Assembly: GCA_963713625.1 (NCBI GenBank)
Contig: CAVQMN010000004.1
Coordinates: 973,224-1,037,223, forward strand
Direction of reading: 5' to 3'
Source of the DNA: Bog-756 sp963713625
GTDB lineage: Bacteria; Actinomycetota; Acidimicrobiia; Acidimicrobiales; RAAP-2
Length of the DNA: 64,000 nt
Part shown: in pieces, positions 30,224-38,530 of the stretch
How positions within the stretch are numbered: the first letter of the stretch is position 1
Layout: every line of letters starts with the position of its first letter
Notes under the pieces: model-generated
Told to the model about the DNA's origin: nothing
The model's input: the letters and a program-made list of their open reading frames with translations, nothing else
Databases searched by the model: none
Made by a program: the position numbers and the translations under genes

Positions 30224-31519
30224 ATGGAGACAGGACCGGAGTCGACTCCGGAGCGCGCCCGGCAGCAGCCGGAAGCGCAGCCGGAATCAGGGGGCAGGGG
30301 GTACACACCGGCGCCGGCGGGCCAGGCTGCCGGCCCGAGACCGGTCCCGGACGGCTTCGGTTTCGATGAAGCTGCGGCCTGGACGGGGACGTCCATGGCC
30401 GGCGCGGTCGGGGCTGGATCGGGTGGCGGGGCCATGGTGGACGGTCCGCCCGCCATCGACGGGGACGCGGAGACGAAGGCCGGGCCCGCCATCATGCCCT
30501 GGTGGGCCGAACCGTCGGGCGACGACTCGGCCGGTGGACGGCCACGCGCAGAGTCGGCCGGAGCCACCGGGAGGTTCGAGGGCGACACCCTCTTCCCCGT
30601 CCAACACGGGAGGCGCAGGCCGAAGGTCGGTCGGCGGGCGAAGTCGCACCGGCACAGCCGGTTGACCGCTGTGGCTGTCACCCTGGCCGCGGTCGTCGCC
30701 CTGGTGGTCGGGTTGGTCGAGGTGATCGGCTCGGGTTCGGCGCTTCCGACGGGATCCAGCGGCATCGTGTTGGCCTCGGCCCAGACCACGCTGGCAGCCA
30801 AGACGGCCGACCTGCACATGACCATCGCCGTCCAGGGACCCGGCGATCAGATCACGGCCACTGGTAACGGGGCGGTCGATTTTGCCGACGACACCTCGCA
30901 GGCCACCATCACGTATGCCGATCCCTCCCAGGTGGGTGGCCTCCAGATGCACGAGGTCTTCGCCGGAGGGAACGTCTTCCTGTCGATGCCCGAGATCTCC
31001 CAGTTGGTTCCGGGGAAGTCGTGGGTGGCGGCGCCGGTCACCGCCTCCAACTCGCTTTCGCCGGGGAGCACCAACCCGGCGGCCATGTTCACGATGCTCA
31101 CGAGCGAGGGGTTCGACGTGACCCCGCTCGGTCCGAGCACGATCGACGGTGACGCCGTGCAGGGCTACCACGTGGCCATCACTCCGGCCGAGCTCATGAA
31201 GGGAGTCGACCGGGCCGATCTGCCCCCGTCGGTGGGACAAGAGGTCAAGTCGGTGTTCGGCACGGCCGGGGTCCAGATGTCGGTGTATGTCGGTGACGCC
31301 ACCCACCTGCTCCGGCGGATCACCTTCTCGATGCACCTCTCGGCCGCGTCGGCGTCGGTGTCGGTCCAGGCCACGGAGGACATCAGCAACTACGGTGCCC
31401 CGGTGTCCATCAGCGCCCCCCCGGCCGACCAGGTCGCCTCGCTTCAGCAGTTCGAGCAGGCCGCGCTGTCCGACCCCGGGGCCGCAGGCCAGACCGGGAC
31501 CGTCACGGGTTCCGCCTGA
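30224..31519 (+). CDS. Single-pass membrane protein with LprG/LppX-like extracytoplasmic domain
   Basis: 431 residues. Residues 1-146 are hydrophilic and rich in Pro/Gly/Glu and then Arg/Lys/His (HGRRRPKVGRRAKSHRHSR), so they are cytoplasmic. One transmembrane helix at about 147-168. The outside part (about 180-405) has the layout of the LolA/LprG/LppX beta-fold: ASAQTTLAAKTADLHMTIAVQGPGDQ, FAGGNVFLSMPEISQLVPGKSWV, and VSVQATEDISNYGAPVSISAPPADQV near the end, which is very typical of the family. There is no lipobox; the anchor is the helix. A role in binding a lipid or in envelope assembly is inferred. Confidence 0.78.
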   Translation: METGPESTPERARQQPEAQPESGGRGYTPAPAGQAAGPRPVPDGFGFDEAAAWTGTSMAGAVGAGSGGGAMVDGPPAIDGDAETKAGPAIMPWWAEPSGDDSAGGRPRAESAGATGRFEGDTLFPVQHGRRRPKVGRRAKSHRHSRLTAVAVTLAAVVALVVGLVEVIGSGSALPTGSSGIVLASAQTTLAAKTADLHMTIAVQGPGDQITATGNGAVDFADDTSQATITYADPSQVGGLQMHEVFAGGNVFLSMPEISQLVPGKSWVAAPVTASNSLSPGSTNPAAMFTMLTSEGFDVTPLGPSTIDGDAVQGYHVAITPAELMKGVDRADLPPSVGQEVKSVFGTAGVQMSVYVGDATHLLRRITFSMHLSAASASVSVQATEDISNYGAPVSISAPPADQVASLQQFEQAALSDPGAAGQTGTVTGSA

Positions 31520-31573
31520 CGGGCTCCGACCGACAGGAGCGCCGCCGGATAGGAGCGCGGCCCCGCGGCGTTC

Positions 31574-31590
31574 CGTCCCCATCGGGGACG
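31574..31590. terminator. Short GC hairpin between convergent genes
   Basis: CGTCCCC-ATC-GGGGACG, a perfect 7-bp stem with a 3-nt loop. It lies 54 bases after the LprG-like gene and just beyond the tRNA-Phe 3' end on the other strand. No U-tract. Confidence 0.5.
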
Positions 31591-31597
31591 GTTCCGG

Positions 31598-31670
31598 TGG
31601 TCGGGACCGGCGTCGATCCGGTGACCTCACGCTTTTCAGGCGCGCGCTCTACCAACTGAGCTACCCGACC
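31598..31670 (-). tRNA. tRNA-Phe (GAA)
   Basis: 73 nt. Acceptor GGTCGGG pairs with CCCGACC, discriminator A. D-arm GCTC-AGTTGGTA-GAGC; anticodon arm CGCGC-CTGAAAA-GCGTG with anticodon GAA; T-arm with ATCGACG loop. CCA is not encoded. Last of three tRNA genes read on the minus strand. Confidence 0.95.
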
Positions 31671-31692
31671 CCGCCTCGGCGAACCGAGGTGG

Positions 31693-31767
31693 CGGACCTG
31701 ACGGGATTTGAACCCGCGACCTCCGGCTTGACAGGCCGGCGTGCACTCCAAACTGCACCACAGGTCC
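31693..31767 (-). tRNA. tRNA-Asp (GTC)
   Basis: 75 nt. Acceptor GGACCTG/CAGGTCC, discriminator G. Anticodon arm CCGGC-CTGTCAA-GCCGG gives anticodon GTC. T-arm GCGGG-TTCAAAT-CCCGT. No CCA encoded. 22 bases from tRNA-Phe. Confidence 0.95.
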
Positions 31768-31796
31768 CCAACCAGCACAGACGCTGGGGCATACGG

Positions 31797-31869
31797 CACC
31801 CCCAACGGGATTCGAACCCGTGTTACCGCCTTGAAAGGGCGGCGTCCTAGGCCGCTAGACGATGGGGGC
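31797..31869 (-). tRNA. tRNA-Glu (TTC)
   Basis: 73 nt. Acceptor GCCCCCA/TGGGGGT with a terminal G-U pair, discriminator G. Anticodon arm CCGCC-CTTTCAA-GGCGG gives anticodon TTC. T-arm ACGGG-TTCGAAT-CCCGT. First of the Glu-Asp-Phe group. TAATCT on the minus strand (31897-31892) could be its -10. Confidence 0.95.
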
Positions 31870-31907
31870 TCAAACCCGATCAGGGCTTTTGGAGATTAGC
31901 AGAGGGA

Positions 31908-32402
31908 TCACAGGCTCCCCTCCGGCCGGCCATCTTCGGGGAGGTCGGCGGCGAGGACCTCGATCATCAGGTACTGAAGTTGACCGAGCAGCTCGTAGAG
32001 GGCGTACTCGGGGGCGATCGGGTCGGAGGGCTCGGGCGGGGTCATCTCCTCGCTCACGTCGAGCCGGGTGCCGAGCACCAGCCGGATCGACCCCACGGCC
32101 GACAGCCAGGCGTTGAGCTCGGGCTCGCTCAGGGTATCGGCCTCGGCGGTCTCAGCCAGGACGGTGAAGGCCTCCCGGTGGTGGCTGACCAGCGCGTTGT
32201 CCACCAGGGTCCGGTACTCCTGTTCGGCAGCCCGGTCCCCCGAATCGGGATAGGCGGGTGGGAAGAGCCGGCGGGTCATCGGTTCATCCGGATCGATCAT
32301 CGGGGAGAGCTGCTCGGACATGGTGGTGAGCACGGCACGCACGCTCGGGTCGAGTTTGATGGCGTAGCGACCGTCGCGGCGGCGTCGGATGGGTGTACTC
32401 AC
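31908..32402 (-). CDS. DUF2017 family protein
   Basis: 164 residues from GTG 32402, which overlaps the clpS stop as GTGA. An ATG eight codons upstream is less likely. Typical features: RLFPPAYPDSGDRAAEQEYRTLV in the first half and LNAWLSAVGSIRLVLGTRLDVSEE, followed by a C-terminal helix (YALYELLGQLQYLMIEVLAA). The family is regularly encoded next to clpS in actinobacteria and has no proven function. The linkage suggests a part in N-degron proteolysis by ClpS/ClpC (inference). Confidence 0.88.
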   Translation of the reverse strand: MSTPIRRRRDGRYAIKLDPSVRAVLTTMSEQLSPMIDPDEPMTRRLFPPAYPDSGDRAAEQEYRTLVDNALVSHHREAFTVLAETAEADTLSEPELNAWLSAVGSIRLVLGTRLDVSEEMTPPEPSDPIAPEYALYELLGQLQYLMIEVLAADLPEDGRPEGSL

Positions 32403-32737
32403 GTGGACTGTTCCATCGTGGCCCACAACCCGTGCTCGTGGAGTCGGTAGACATCCAACTCGGCGCGTTCACGGGTGCCCGACGACACCACGGCCCGACC
32501 TTTGTGATGGACGTCGAGCATCAGCTTGGTGGCCTTCTCCTTCGAATAGCCGAAGAGCTTCTGGAAGACGAAGGTCACGAACGACATCAGATTGATCGGA
32601 TCGTTCCACACGATGACCAGCCATGGGCGGTCGGTGTCCTGGTCCTCGTCGAGATCGGTCCGTTGCTCCTCGACGGGCAGTACCTCCACCTGGCGGGCGA
32701 AGGAGGGGCGGCCGGTCGGTCCGGCGGCCGGGGTCAT
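32399..32737 (-). CDS. clpS: ATP-dependent Clp protease adaptor ClpS
   Basis: 112 residues from ATG 32737, overlapping the ctaA stop as ATGA. It hands N-degron substrates to ClpAP/ClpCP. The core is clear: PWLVIVWNDPINLMSFVTFVFQKLFGYSKEKATKLMLDVHHKGRAVV, with the Asn-Asp-Pro hinge and the His/Met of the binding pocket. The first 40 residues form the usual flexible N-terminal extension. In an operon ctaA-clpS-DUF2017. Confidence 0.94.
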   Translation of the reverse strand: MTPAAGPTGRPSFARQVEVLPVEEQRTDLDEDQDTDRPWLVIVWNDPINLMSFVTFVFQKLFGYSKEKATKLMLDVHHKGRAVVSSGTRERAELDVYRLHEHGLWATMEQST

Positions 32738-33705
32738 GCCGGCTCCCGCACGGCGTCGGGTTCGGGACGGGGGGGCGAGGCCGCGTCCCATCCGCGGCCG
32801 GCCTCGGCGTCAGGTGCTCCGACCGGTTCGGGTCGATGGTCGGACAGACCGTGGTGGAACCACAGGGCGGTGGCCCACACCATCGACGCCCCGAAGACAT
32901 GGATCCCGACCAGGATGGCCGGCAGGTGGGTGAAGAACTGGGTGTACCCGACGATGCCCTGGACGACCATGACGGCCAGGAGGACCCGGCCCGAGTCCTG
33001 CGCCCGGGCGGGAGCGTTGGTCCGCCACAGGACCCAGAGCAGTACCAGTAACACGGCCCCGGCGCTGAGCACGATCTCGGCGTGGATCCGGGTCATGTCC
33101 TCGAGCCCGATGGGTACCCGTTTGGCCCCCTTCCCCCCGGCATGGGGGCCGGCGCCGGTGGTGGCCGTCCCGGCGGCCAGCACGATCACGATGAGGGCGA
33201 GCAGCGCCCGGCTCAGCCACCGTGCGCTGCCGGCCACCGCCAACGTGCCCCGGCCCGCACGGTGGCCGGCTTGGAGGGTCAGGATCACGGCCACGGCGAG
33301 CAGGCCCATGCCCACCATGAAGTGGGTCATGACCACGTAGGCGTTGAGCTTGGAATAGACGACGAAGGCACCGATGACCGCCTCACCCAGCACCCCGAGG
33401 ATGAGCCCGGCCGACAGCCAGCGCAGGTCGTTTCGGGCCGGCCTCCGGAGGAACGAGGCGATCACGGTCACGGCGCAGGCGACCACCAGGAGGGTGACCA
33501 CCAGCCGGTTCCCGAACTCGATGAGCGGGTGGAGGCTGAGCGGCGGCGTCAGGTGGTGTTGCGAGCAGGTCGGCCAGTCAGGACACCCGAGACCGGAATC
33601 CGAGAGGCGGACGGCGGCCCCGGTGACCACATTCAGGACCACGGTGGCCGCGGTGATCCGACACAGGAGGAGGAATGGGCGAGGGCCGATACGCAGGGAA
33701 GACAC
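32734..33705 (-). CDS. ctaA: Heme A synthase
   Basis: 323 residues from GTG 33705 (AAGGAA upstream; TACGAT nine bases before). An eight-helix membrane enzyme that oxidises heme O to heme A for cytochrome oxidase. Visible: a Cys pair in SGLGCPDWPTCSQH (outer loop, as in Bacillus CtaA), EFGNRLVV, MTHFMVGMG, a His in DMTRIHAEIVL, and HVFGASMVWATALWFHH. The C-terminal 40 residues are a polar tail. Divergent from ctaB, which makes its substrate. Confidence 0.93.
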   Translation of the reverse strand: MSSLRIGPRPFLLLCRITAATVVLNVVTGAAVRLSDSGLGCPDWPTCSQHHLTPPLSLHPLIEFGNRLVVTLLVVACAVTVIASFLRRPARNDLRWLSAGLILGVLGEAVIGAFVVYSKLNAYVVMTHFMVGMGLLAVAVILTLQAGHRAGRGTLAVAGSARWLSRALLALIVIVLAAGTATTGAGPHAGGKGAKRVPIGLEDMTRIHAEIVLSAGAVLLVLLWVLWRTNAPARAQDSGRVLLAVMVVQGIVGYTQFFTHLPAILVGIHVFGASMVWATALWFHHGLSDHRPEPVGAPDAEAGRGWDAASPPRPEPDAVREPA

Positions 33706-33785
33706 CGTTTCCTTATCGTACCGGCCCGGGAAGACCGGTCGCCTGGGCGGTCCCCGGCGCGGGTACGCCCGGTTGGGGTTCGCAC

Positions 33786-33791
33786 TATTGT
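33786..33791 (+). promoter_or_regulatory. -10 element of ctaB
   Basis: TATTGT seven bases before the ATG at 33799. No Shine-Dalgarno, hence probably leaderless. It lies in the 93-base gap shared with the divergent ctaA. Confidence 0.5.
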
Positions 33792-33798
33792 CTGGCCA

Positions 33799-34704
33799 AT
33801 GGCGCTTCCTGCAGCGATCTCGGCTCCGCGTCTCTCCATCGGAGCCCGTGTCGGTGCCTACGTCGCCCTCACCAAGCCGCGCATCATCGAGCTCCTCCTG
33901 ATCACCACCCTGCCCACCATGATCGTGGCCCAGCGGGGTCTGCCACCCCTGTGGCTGATGGTGGCCACCCTGCTCGGCGGGGCCCTGGCCGCCGGAGGGG
34001 CCAACGCCATCAACATGGTCGTCGACCGGGACATCGACAAACTGATGCACCGGACCCGCAAGCGCCCGCTGGTCACCGGGGCCATCACCCCCCGCAACGC
34101 CCTCATCTTCGCCATCACCCTCGAGGTGGTGGCCTTCGTCGAGCTGTGGGCGTGGGTGAACCTCCTCGCCGCCGCCCTCGCCGTTTCCGCCACCCTCTTC
34201 TACGTCTTCGTCTACACCATGTGGCTGAAGCGGACCAGCAGCCAGAACATCGTCATCGGCGGGGCGGCCGGAGCCGTTCCCGTGCTGGTGGGATGGGCGG
34301 CGGTGACCGACAGCCTGTCGTGGACGCCCGTCGTCCTGTTCGCCATCATCTTCGTGTGGACGCCCCCGCACTTCTGGGCGCTGGCCGTGAAGTACAAGGA
34401 CGACTACCAGGCGGCCAGCGTTCCCATGCTGCCGGCGGTGGCCACGTTCAAACGGACGGCCCGCCAGATCCTCTTCTACAGCGTGATCCTGGTGGGGGTG
34501 TCGCTGGCGCTGGCCGGGGTGGCGAAGCTCGGGGTCATCTATGTCGTGTCCGCCTCGGTCCTCGGCGTGCTGTTCATCGCCCTGGCCCTGCGACTCTGGC
34601 GACGGGCCACCCCGAAGGCGGCCATGCAGCTGTTCAGCTACTCGATCACCTATCTCACGCTGCTCTTCGTGCTGATGGCGGTCGATATCTTCACCAAGCA
34701 TTGA
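33799..34704 (+). CDS. ctaB: Protoheme IX farnesyltransferase (heme O synthase)
   Basis: 301 residues. A UbiA-type membrane prenyltransferase. The first Asp-rich motif is NAINMVVDRDIDKLMHRTRKRPLVTG, and the second region is WTPPHFWALAVKYKDDYQAASVPMLP. About nine hydrophobic helices. An open frame continues upstream, but the ATG with the family start (ALTKPRIIELLLITTLPTM) is at 33799. The next gene begins on the stop codon (TTGA). Confidence 0.95.
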   Translation: MALPAAISAPRLSIGARVGAYVALTKPRIIELLLITTLPTMIVAQRGLPPLWLMVATLLGGALAAGGANAINMVVDRDIDKLMHRTRKRPLVTGAITPRNALIFAITLEVVAFVELWAWVNLLAAALAVSATLFYVFVYTMWLKRTSSQNIVIGGAAGAVPVLVGWAAVTDSLSWTPVVLFAIIFVWTPPHFWALAVKYKDDYQAASVPMLPAVATFKRTARQILFYSVILVGVSLALAGVAKLGVIYVVSASVLGVLFIALALRLWRRATPKAAMQLFSYSITYLTLLFVLMAVDIFTKH

Positions 34705-35366
34705 CGGACACCCCCGATCAGGGTGCATCGGGCGCCGGTGAGCCACCGATGCCGGGTCAGGCGGGGTCGTCGACACCGGTGCCGTCGCCGTCGGCACCGC
34801 CTTCGGGTCCGAGACGCCTCCGCGCCCTGATCATCGGATCGGTCATCGCCATCGCCCTCGGCGTGGTGCTGTTCGTCGGGCTCAGCCCGAAATCAGGGCC
34901 GGGACCGCACCCGGGGCCGGCCGGCATCGGCACCCCGGCCCCCGGCTTCACCCTCCCTTCGCTGACCGGGGGCCCGGAGGTCAATCTCGACGCCCTGGGC
35001 AAGGAGCGCCATCACCCGGTGGTGCTCAACTTCTTCGCCTCGTGGTGCGAACCCTGTCGGGAGGAAACCCCTCTGCTGGCCAAGACGGCTGCGGCCCAGC
35101 AGGCCCAGGGATCGAAGGTCCAGTTCATCGGGGTGGACACGCTCGATCCGAAGTCCAGCGCCATCCCCTTCGTGCAGAAGGCGGGGATCACCTACCCGGT
35201 GGGAATGGACGACGGCCAGGTGAGCAGCGGTCTCTACGGCATCTACGGGGACCCGCAGACCTTCTTCATCGACGCCAAGGGCACGGTCATCGGCCATGCG
35301 CTCGGGGCCCTGAAACCGGCGGTGCTGGCCTACTGGTTGAAGCGTCTGGGCAGTCCGACGGACTGA
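34701..35366 (+). CDS. Membrane-anchored thioredoxin-like protein (TlpA/ResA type)
   Basis: 221 residues from TTG 34701, overlapping ctaB as TTGA. An ATG 17 codons on is possible. Pro/Ser-rich N-terminus, one membrane helix (about 38-60; LIIGSVIAIALGVVLFVGL), then an AhpC/TSA-thioredoxin fold outside: PAPGFTLPSLTGGPEVNLDAL and the active site FFASWCEPCREETPLL (Cys-x2-Cys). It reduces or oxidises Cys outside the membrane. Next to ctaAB, a role in cytochrome or copper-site maturation is likely (inference). Confidence 0.9.
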   Translation: MTDTPDQGASGAGEPPMPGQAGSSTPVPSPSAPPSGPRRLRALIIGSVIAIALGVVLFVGLSPKSGPGPHPGPAGIGTPAPGFTLPSLTGGPEVNLDALGKERHHPVVLNFFASWCEPCREETPLLAKTAAAQQAQGSKVQFIGVDTLDPKSSAIPFVQKAGITYPVGMDDGQVSSGLYGIYGDPQTFFIDAKGTVIGHALGALKPAVLAYWLKRLGSPTD

Positions 35367-35373
35367 GCGCCGG

Positions 35374-36114
35374 TCACTCCCAGCGGAAGGTGAGCCCGGC
35401 CGCGGCCGGCGCAGCCAGGGCCCAGACCACCAGCACGATCCAGTCGCGGCCCGACACCGGCGTCCCCCGCCCGAGGGTGGCGTGCAAGGCATCGGCCAGC
35501 GCCGAGGCCGGCAACACGCGGGCGATGTCGGCCAGCCATCCGGGGAGCTTGGCCAACGGGATGAGCATCCCACCGAGCAGCAGGAGGATCACGAAGAGCC
35601 CGTTGACCACGGCCAGGTTGACCAGCGGCTTCAACCTGCCGGCCAGGAACAGTCCGACACCCCCGAAGGCGATGGTCCCGAGCACCATGGCCGCGATGGC
35701 CGCACCCACCAGAGCGCCCGTCCCGGCCGGCCCCCCGGGATTCCAACCCAGGCCGAATCCGACCGCCACCAGTACCGCAGCCTGGATGAGCTCCACGGCG
35801 GTGATGGCCATGATCTTGGCCGCCATGAGGCGCGGCCGGCCGAGCGGGGTGGCGCCCAGCCGCTTCAACACCCCGTATCCCCGTTCGAAGCCGGTGCCGA
35901 TCCCGAGGGCGGTCATGGCGGTGGACATGACGGCCAGGGCCAGGATGCCCGGGACGAGGAAGTCGACCGGGTGCTCGGTCCCGGTGGGAAGCACGTGGAC
36001 CCCCGAGAAGAAGAGCAGGAAGACCACGGGAATGCCCAGGGTCAGAAAGACGGTCTCGCCGTTGGTGAAGATCATGGTCAACTCGGCCCGCAGCTGGGCG
36101 CCCAGTGGCGTCAC
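35374..36114 (-). CDS. ABC-2 type transporter permease
   Basis: 246 residues from GTG 36114, overlapping the ATPase stop as GTGA. An upstream open extension has the Arg/Gly/Pro-rich look of out-of-frame DNA. Six hydrophobic segments in the ABC-2 pattern: TNGETVFLTLGIPVVFLLFF, ILALAVMSTAMTALGIGTGFERGYGVLKRLGATPLGRPRLMAAK (the diagnostic cytoplasmic segment), and NGLFVILLLLGGMLIPLAKLP. Pairs with the next gene to export a drug or lipid (substrate unknown). Confidence 0.92.
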   Translation of the reverse strand: MTPLGAQLRAELTMIFTNGETVFLTLGIPVVFLLFFSGVHVLPTGTEHPVDFLVPGILALAVMSTAMTALGIGTGFERGYGVLKRLGATPLGRPRLMAAKIMAITAVELIQAAVLVAVGFGLGWNPGGPAGTGALVGAAIAAMVLGTIAFGGVGLFLAGRLKPLVNLAVVNGLFVILLLLGGMLIPLAKLPGWLADIARVLPASALADALHATLGRGTPVSGRDWIVLVVWALAAPAAAGLTFRWE

Positions 36115-37202
36115 CGGCGCTCGTCTGCTGATCGATCCCGCCGACGGCCACGGCCCCGACGGCCCGGGCCGCCCCGTCGGGCCCCCTCGTCCCTGCGGCC
36201 GTCCCCGGGTGGGCGTCGGCCCGACTCCGCACCCGCGGGTGGGGCGTCGGGCCGCGAGCCGGTGATGGCCAGGTAGGCCTCCTCCAGGGAGCGCCCGGTG
36301 CGGAGATCGCCGAGGGCCAGATTTCGCTCGGCCAGCCACCCGGCCAGGGTGGCGATGACCGCGGGGGTGGCGGCACCGTCCGGGGGGACCAGCCGGTACG
36401 AGCCCGGAGCTTCCTCATCGAGGACCGCGCCCCTTCCGGAGCTGTCGGTGAGGGCCTCCGCCAGGAGGCCCGTATCGATGCCGGCCTCGGTGGTGAAACG
36501 GATGGAGCCGTCGGCACTCCCGGAGGCGAGATCGGCGGGCGATCCCTCGGCCAGGATGCGCCCCCGGTCGATGATGATCACCTGGTCGGCCAGGCGCTCG
36601 GCTTCGGACAGCTCATGGGTGGTGAGGATCACGCAGATACCCCGGTCGCGTTGGGTGGCGATGATGGACCGGACGGCCAGGCGGCCCTCGGGATCGACGC
36701 CGGCGGTGGGCTCGTCGAGGAAGAGCACATGGGGCTTTCCGACCAGCGCCAGAGCCAGAGACAGGCGTTGCTGTTCGCCTCCGGACAACCGCCGCCACGG
36801 GGTCGTCCGGACATGGCCCAGGCCGACCAGATCGATCAGCATGTCGGGGTCCTCGGGGTCCTCGTAGTACCGCGAGAAGAGGCGGAGGACCTGGGCCGAC
36901 CCGAGCATCGGATAGACGCCGCCGCGCTGCAGCATCACGCCGATGCGGGGGACCAGGGCGGCGTGGTCCGAAACCGGATCGAGGCCGAGGACCCGCATCG
37001 AGCCGCTCTCGATCGTCCGGTAGCCCTCGAGGGCCTCGACCGTGCTCGTCTTGCCGGCGCCGTTCGGGCCGAGCAGGGCGACGACCTCACCCGGGCGCCC
37101 GGTGAAGGACAGCCGGTCGACGGCCAGGGTGTCGCCGTAGCGGATGACCACGTTCTCGCAGACCACCGCAGGCGATGGTGCCGGATTGGTCGCGTCGTCC
37201 AC
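36111..37202 (-). CDS. ABC transporter ATP-binding protein (drug/lipid exporter type)
   Basis: 363 residues from GTG 37202. Walker A LLGPNGAGKTST, signature RLSGGEQQRLSLALAL, Walker B VLFLDEPTAGVDP, switch His TTHELSEAERLADQ. The C-terminal regulatory part is followed by about 40 residues rich in Arg and Gly (RRGGPGRRGRGRRRDR), a low-complexity tail. TAGCGT eight bases before the start suggests a leaderless mRNA. Divergent from serS, 28 bases apart. Confidence 0.93.
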   Translation of the reverse strand: MDDATNPAPSPAVVCENVVIRYGDTLAVDRLSFTGRPGEVVALLGPNGAGKTSTVEALEGYRTIESGSMRVLGLDPVSDHAALVPRIGVMLQRGGVYPMLGSAQVLRLFSRYYEDPEDPDMLIDLVGLGHVRTTPWRRLSGGEQQRLSLALALVGKPHVLFLDEPTAGVDPEGRLAVRSIIATQRDRGICVILTTHELSEAERLADQVIIIDRGRILAEGSPADLASGSADGSIRFTTEAGIDTGLLAEALTDSSGRGAVLDEEAPGSYRLVPPDGAATPAVIATLAGWLAERNLALGDLRTGRSLEEAYLAITGSRPDAPPAGAESGRRPPGDGRRDEGARRGGPGRRGRGRRRDRSADERR

Positions 37203-37230
37203 GGGGGGTCACGCTACCGTTGTCTCCGAC

Positions 37231-38520
37231 ATGATCGATATCCGCAAGGTGAGAGAAGACCGCGCATCGGTGAAGGTCGGCCTGGGCCGCCGCGGGGTGG
37301 ACCCGGCCGAGGTCGACCGGCTCGTCGAGCTCGACGAGAGGGCGCGCTCGGCCATCGGTCGGCGGGACGAGCTCCGGGCTCAGGTCAAAGCCCTCTCCAA
37401 ACAGGTCGGGGAAGCCCGTCGGGCCGGCGACGTCCCCACCGCGGATCAGCTGACCGCCCGCAGCCGGGAGATCGGGGAGGAGGAACGTCTCTTGGGCCTG
37501 GCCGCCGATGCCGCCCAGGAAGAGGTGCGCCAGGCCCTCCTCTACCTGCCCAATCTTCCTTCGGCCGACGCGCCCGACGGCCTCGGGCCCGAGGACAACG
37601 TGGTGGCCCGGAGCTGGCCCGAACACCCGCCCGTCTACACCGAGGCCCAGCGGGTCCCCCACTGGGAGATCGGCTCGGAGCTGTGCATCCTGGACATGGA
37701 GCGGGGGGCCAAGCTCTCGGGGTCGATGTTCCCCCTCTACCGGGGCTTCGGTGCCCGGCTGCTGCGGGCGCTGACCTCCTTCGCCCTCGACAGCCACGCC
37801 GACGGATTCGAAGAGGTCCGGCCACCCACCATGGTGCTCACCGAAACCATGGTGTCGACCGGACATCTCCCGAAGTTCGAGGAGGATGCCTACCACATCG
37901 AACGCGACGATCTCTGGGCCATCCCGACGGCCGAGGTCCCTCTGGCCTCGATGTGGCGGGGCGACATCCTCGACGGGGCGGACCTGCCGCTGCGCCTGAC
38001 TGCGGCCACCTCCTGCTTTCGGCGGGAGGCCGGCTCGGCCGGTCGCGACACCCGCGGCCTGTTGCGGGTGCACGAGTTCGACAAGGTGGAATTGTTCGCC
38101 TTCACCACCCCGGACCAGGCCCCGGCCCTGTTGGCCGAGATGGTGGCCCGGGCCGAGCGCCTGCTGGTCGATCTCGGGCTCCACTACCGGGTGCTCGACC
38201 TGTGTGCCGGGGATATGGGAATCTCCGCGGCCCGGACCTTCGACCTCGAGGTCTACTCCCCCGGGGTCGACCAGTGGCTGGAAGTCTCCTCGGTCAGCTG
38301 GTGCACCGACTACCAGGCCCGGCGGGCGAACATCCGCCACCGGCCGACCGGTGGCGGCGGGCCGGCGCTGGTGCACACCTTGAACGGCTCAGCACTGGCC
38401 TGGGCCCGGATCTGGGCCGCGTTGGTGGAGACGGGCCGCCAGGCCGACGGCTCGGTGGTCCTTCCCGAGGTGCTGGCGCCCTACCTGCGCGGCGAGGTGG
38501 TCATTCCGGTCCGAGGTTGA
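37231..38520 (+). CDS. serS: Seryl-tRNA synthetase
   Basis: 429 residues from ATG 37231 (MIDIRKVREDRASVKVGL). The N-terminal coiled-coil arm that grips the tRNA spans about 30-105. Class II motif 2 is ATSCFRREAGSAGRDTRGLLRVHEFDKVE, and motif 3 is PALVHTLNGSALAWARIW, with Ala where many homologues have Gly. TACCGT lies ten bases before the ATG with no Shine-Dalgarno. Standalone housekeeping gene. Confidence 0.96.
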   Translation: MIDIRKVREDRASVKVGLGRRGVDPAEVDRLVELDERARSAIGRRDELRAQVKALSKQVGEARRAGDVPTADQLTARSREIGEEERLLGLAADAAQEEVRQALLYLPNLPSADAPDGLGPEDNVVARSWPEHPPVYTEAQRVPHWEIGSELCILDMERGAKLSGSMFPLYRGFGARLLRALTSFALDSHADGFEEVRPPTMVLTETMVSTGHLPKFEEDAYHIERDDLWAIPTAEVPLASMWRGDILDGADLPLRLTAATSCFRREAGSAGRDTRGLLRVHEFDKVELFAFTTPDQAPALLAEMVARAERLLVDLGLHYRVLDLCAGDMGISAARTFDLEVYSPGVDQWLEVSSVSWCTDYQARRANIRHRPTGGGGPALVHTLNGSALAWARIWAALVETGRQADGSVVLPEVLAPYLRGEVVIPVRG

Positions 38521-38530
38521 GTGGCGCCCC

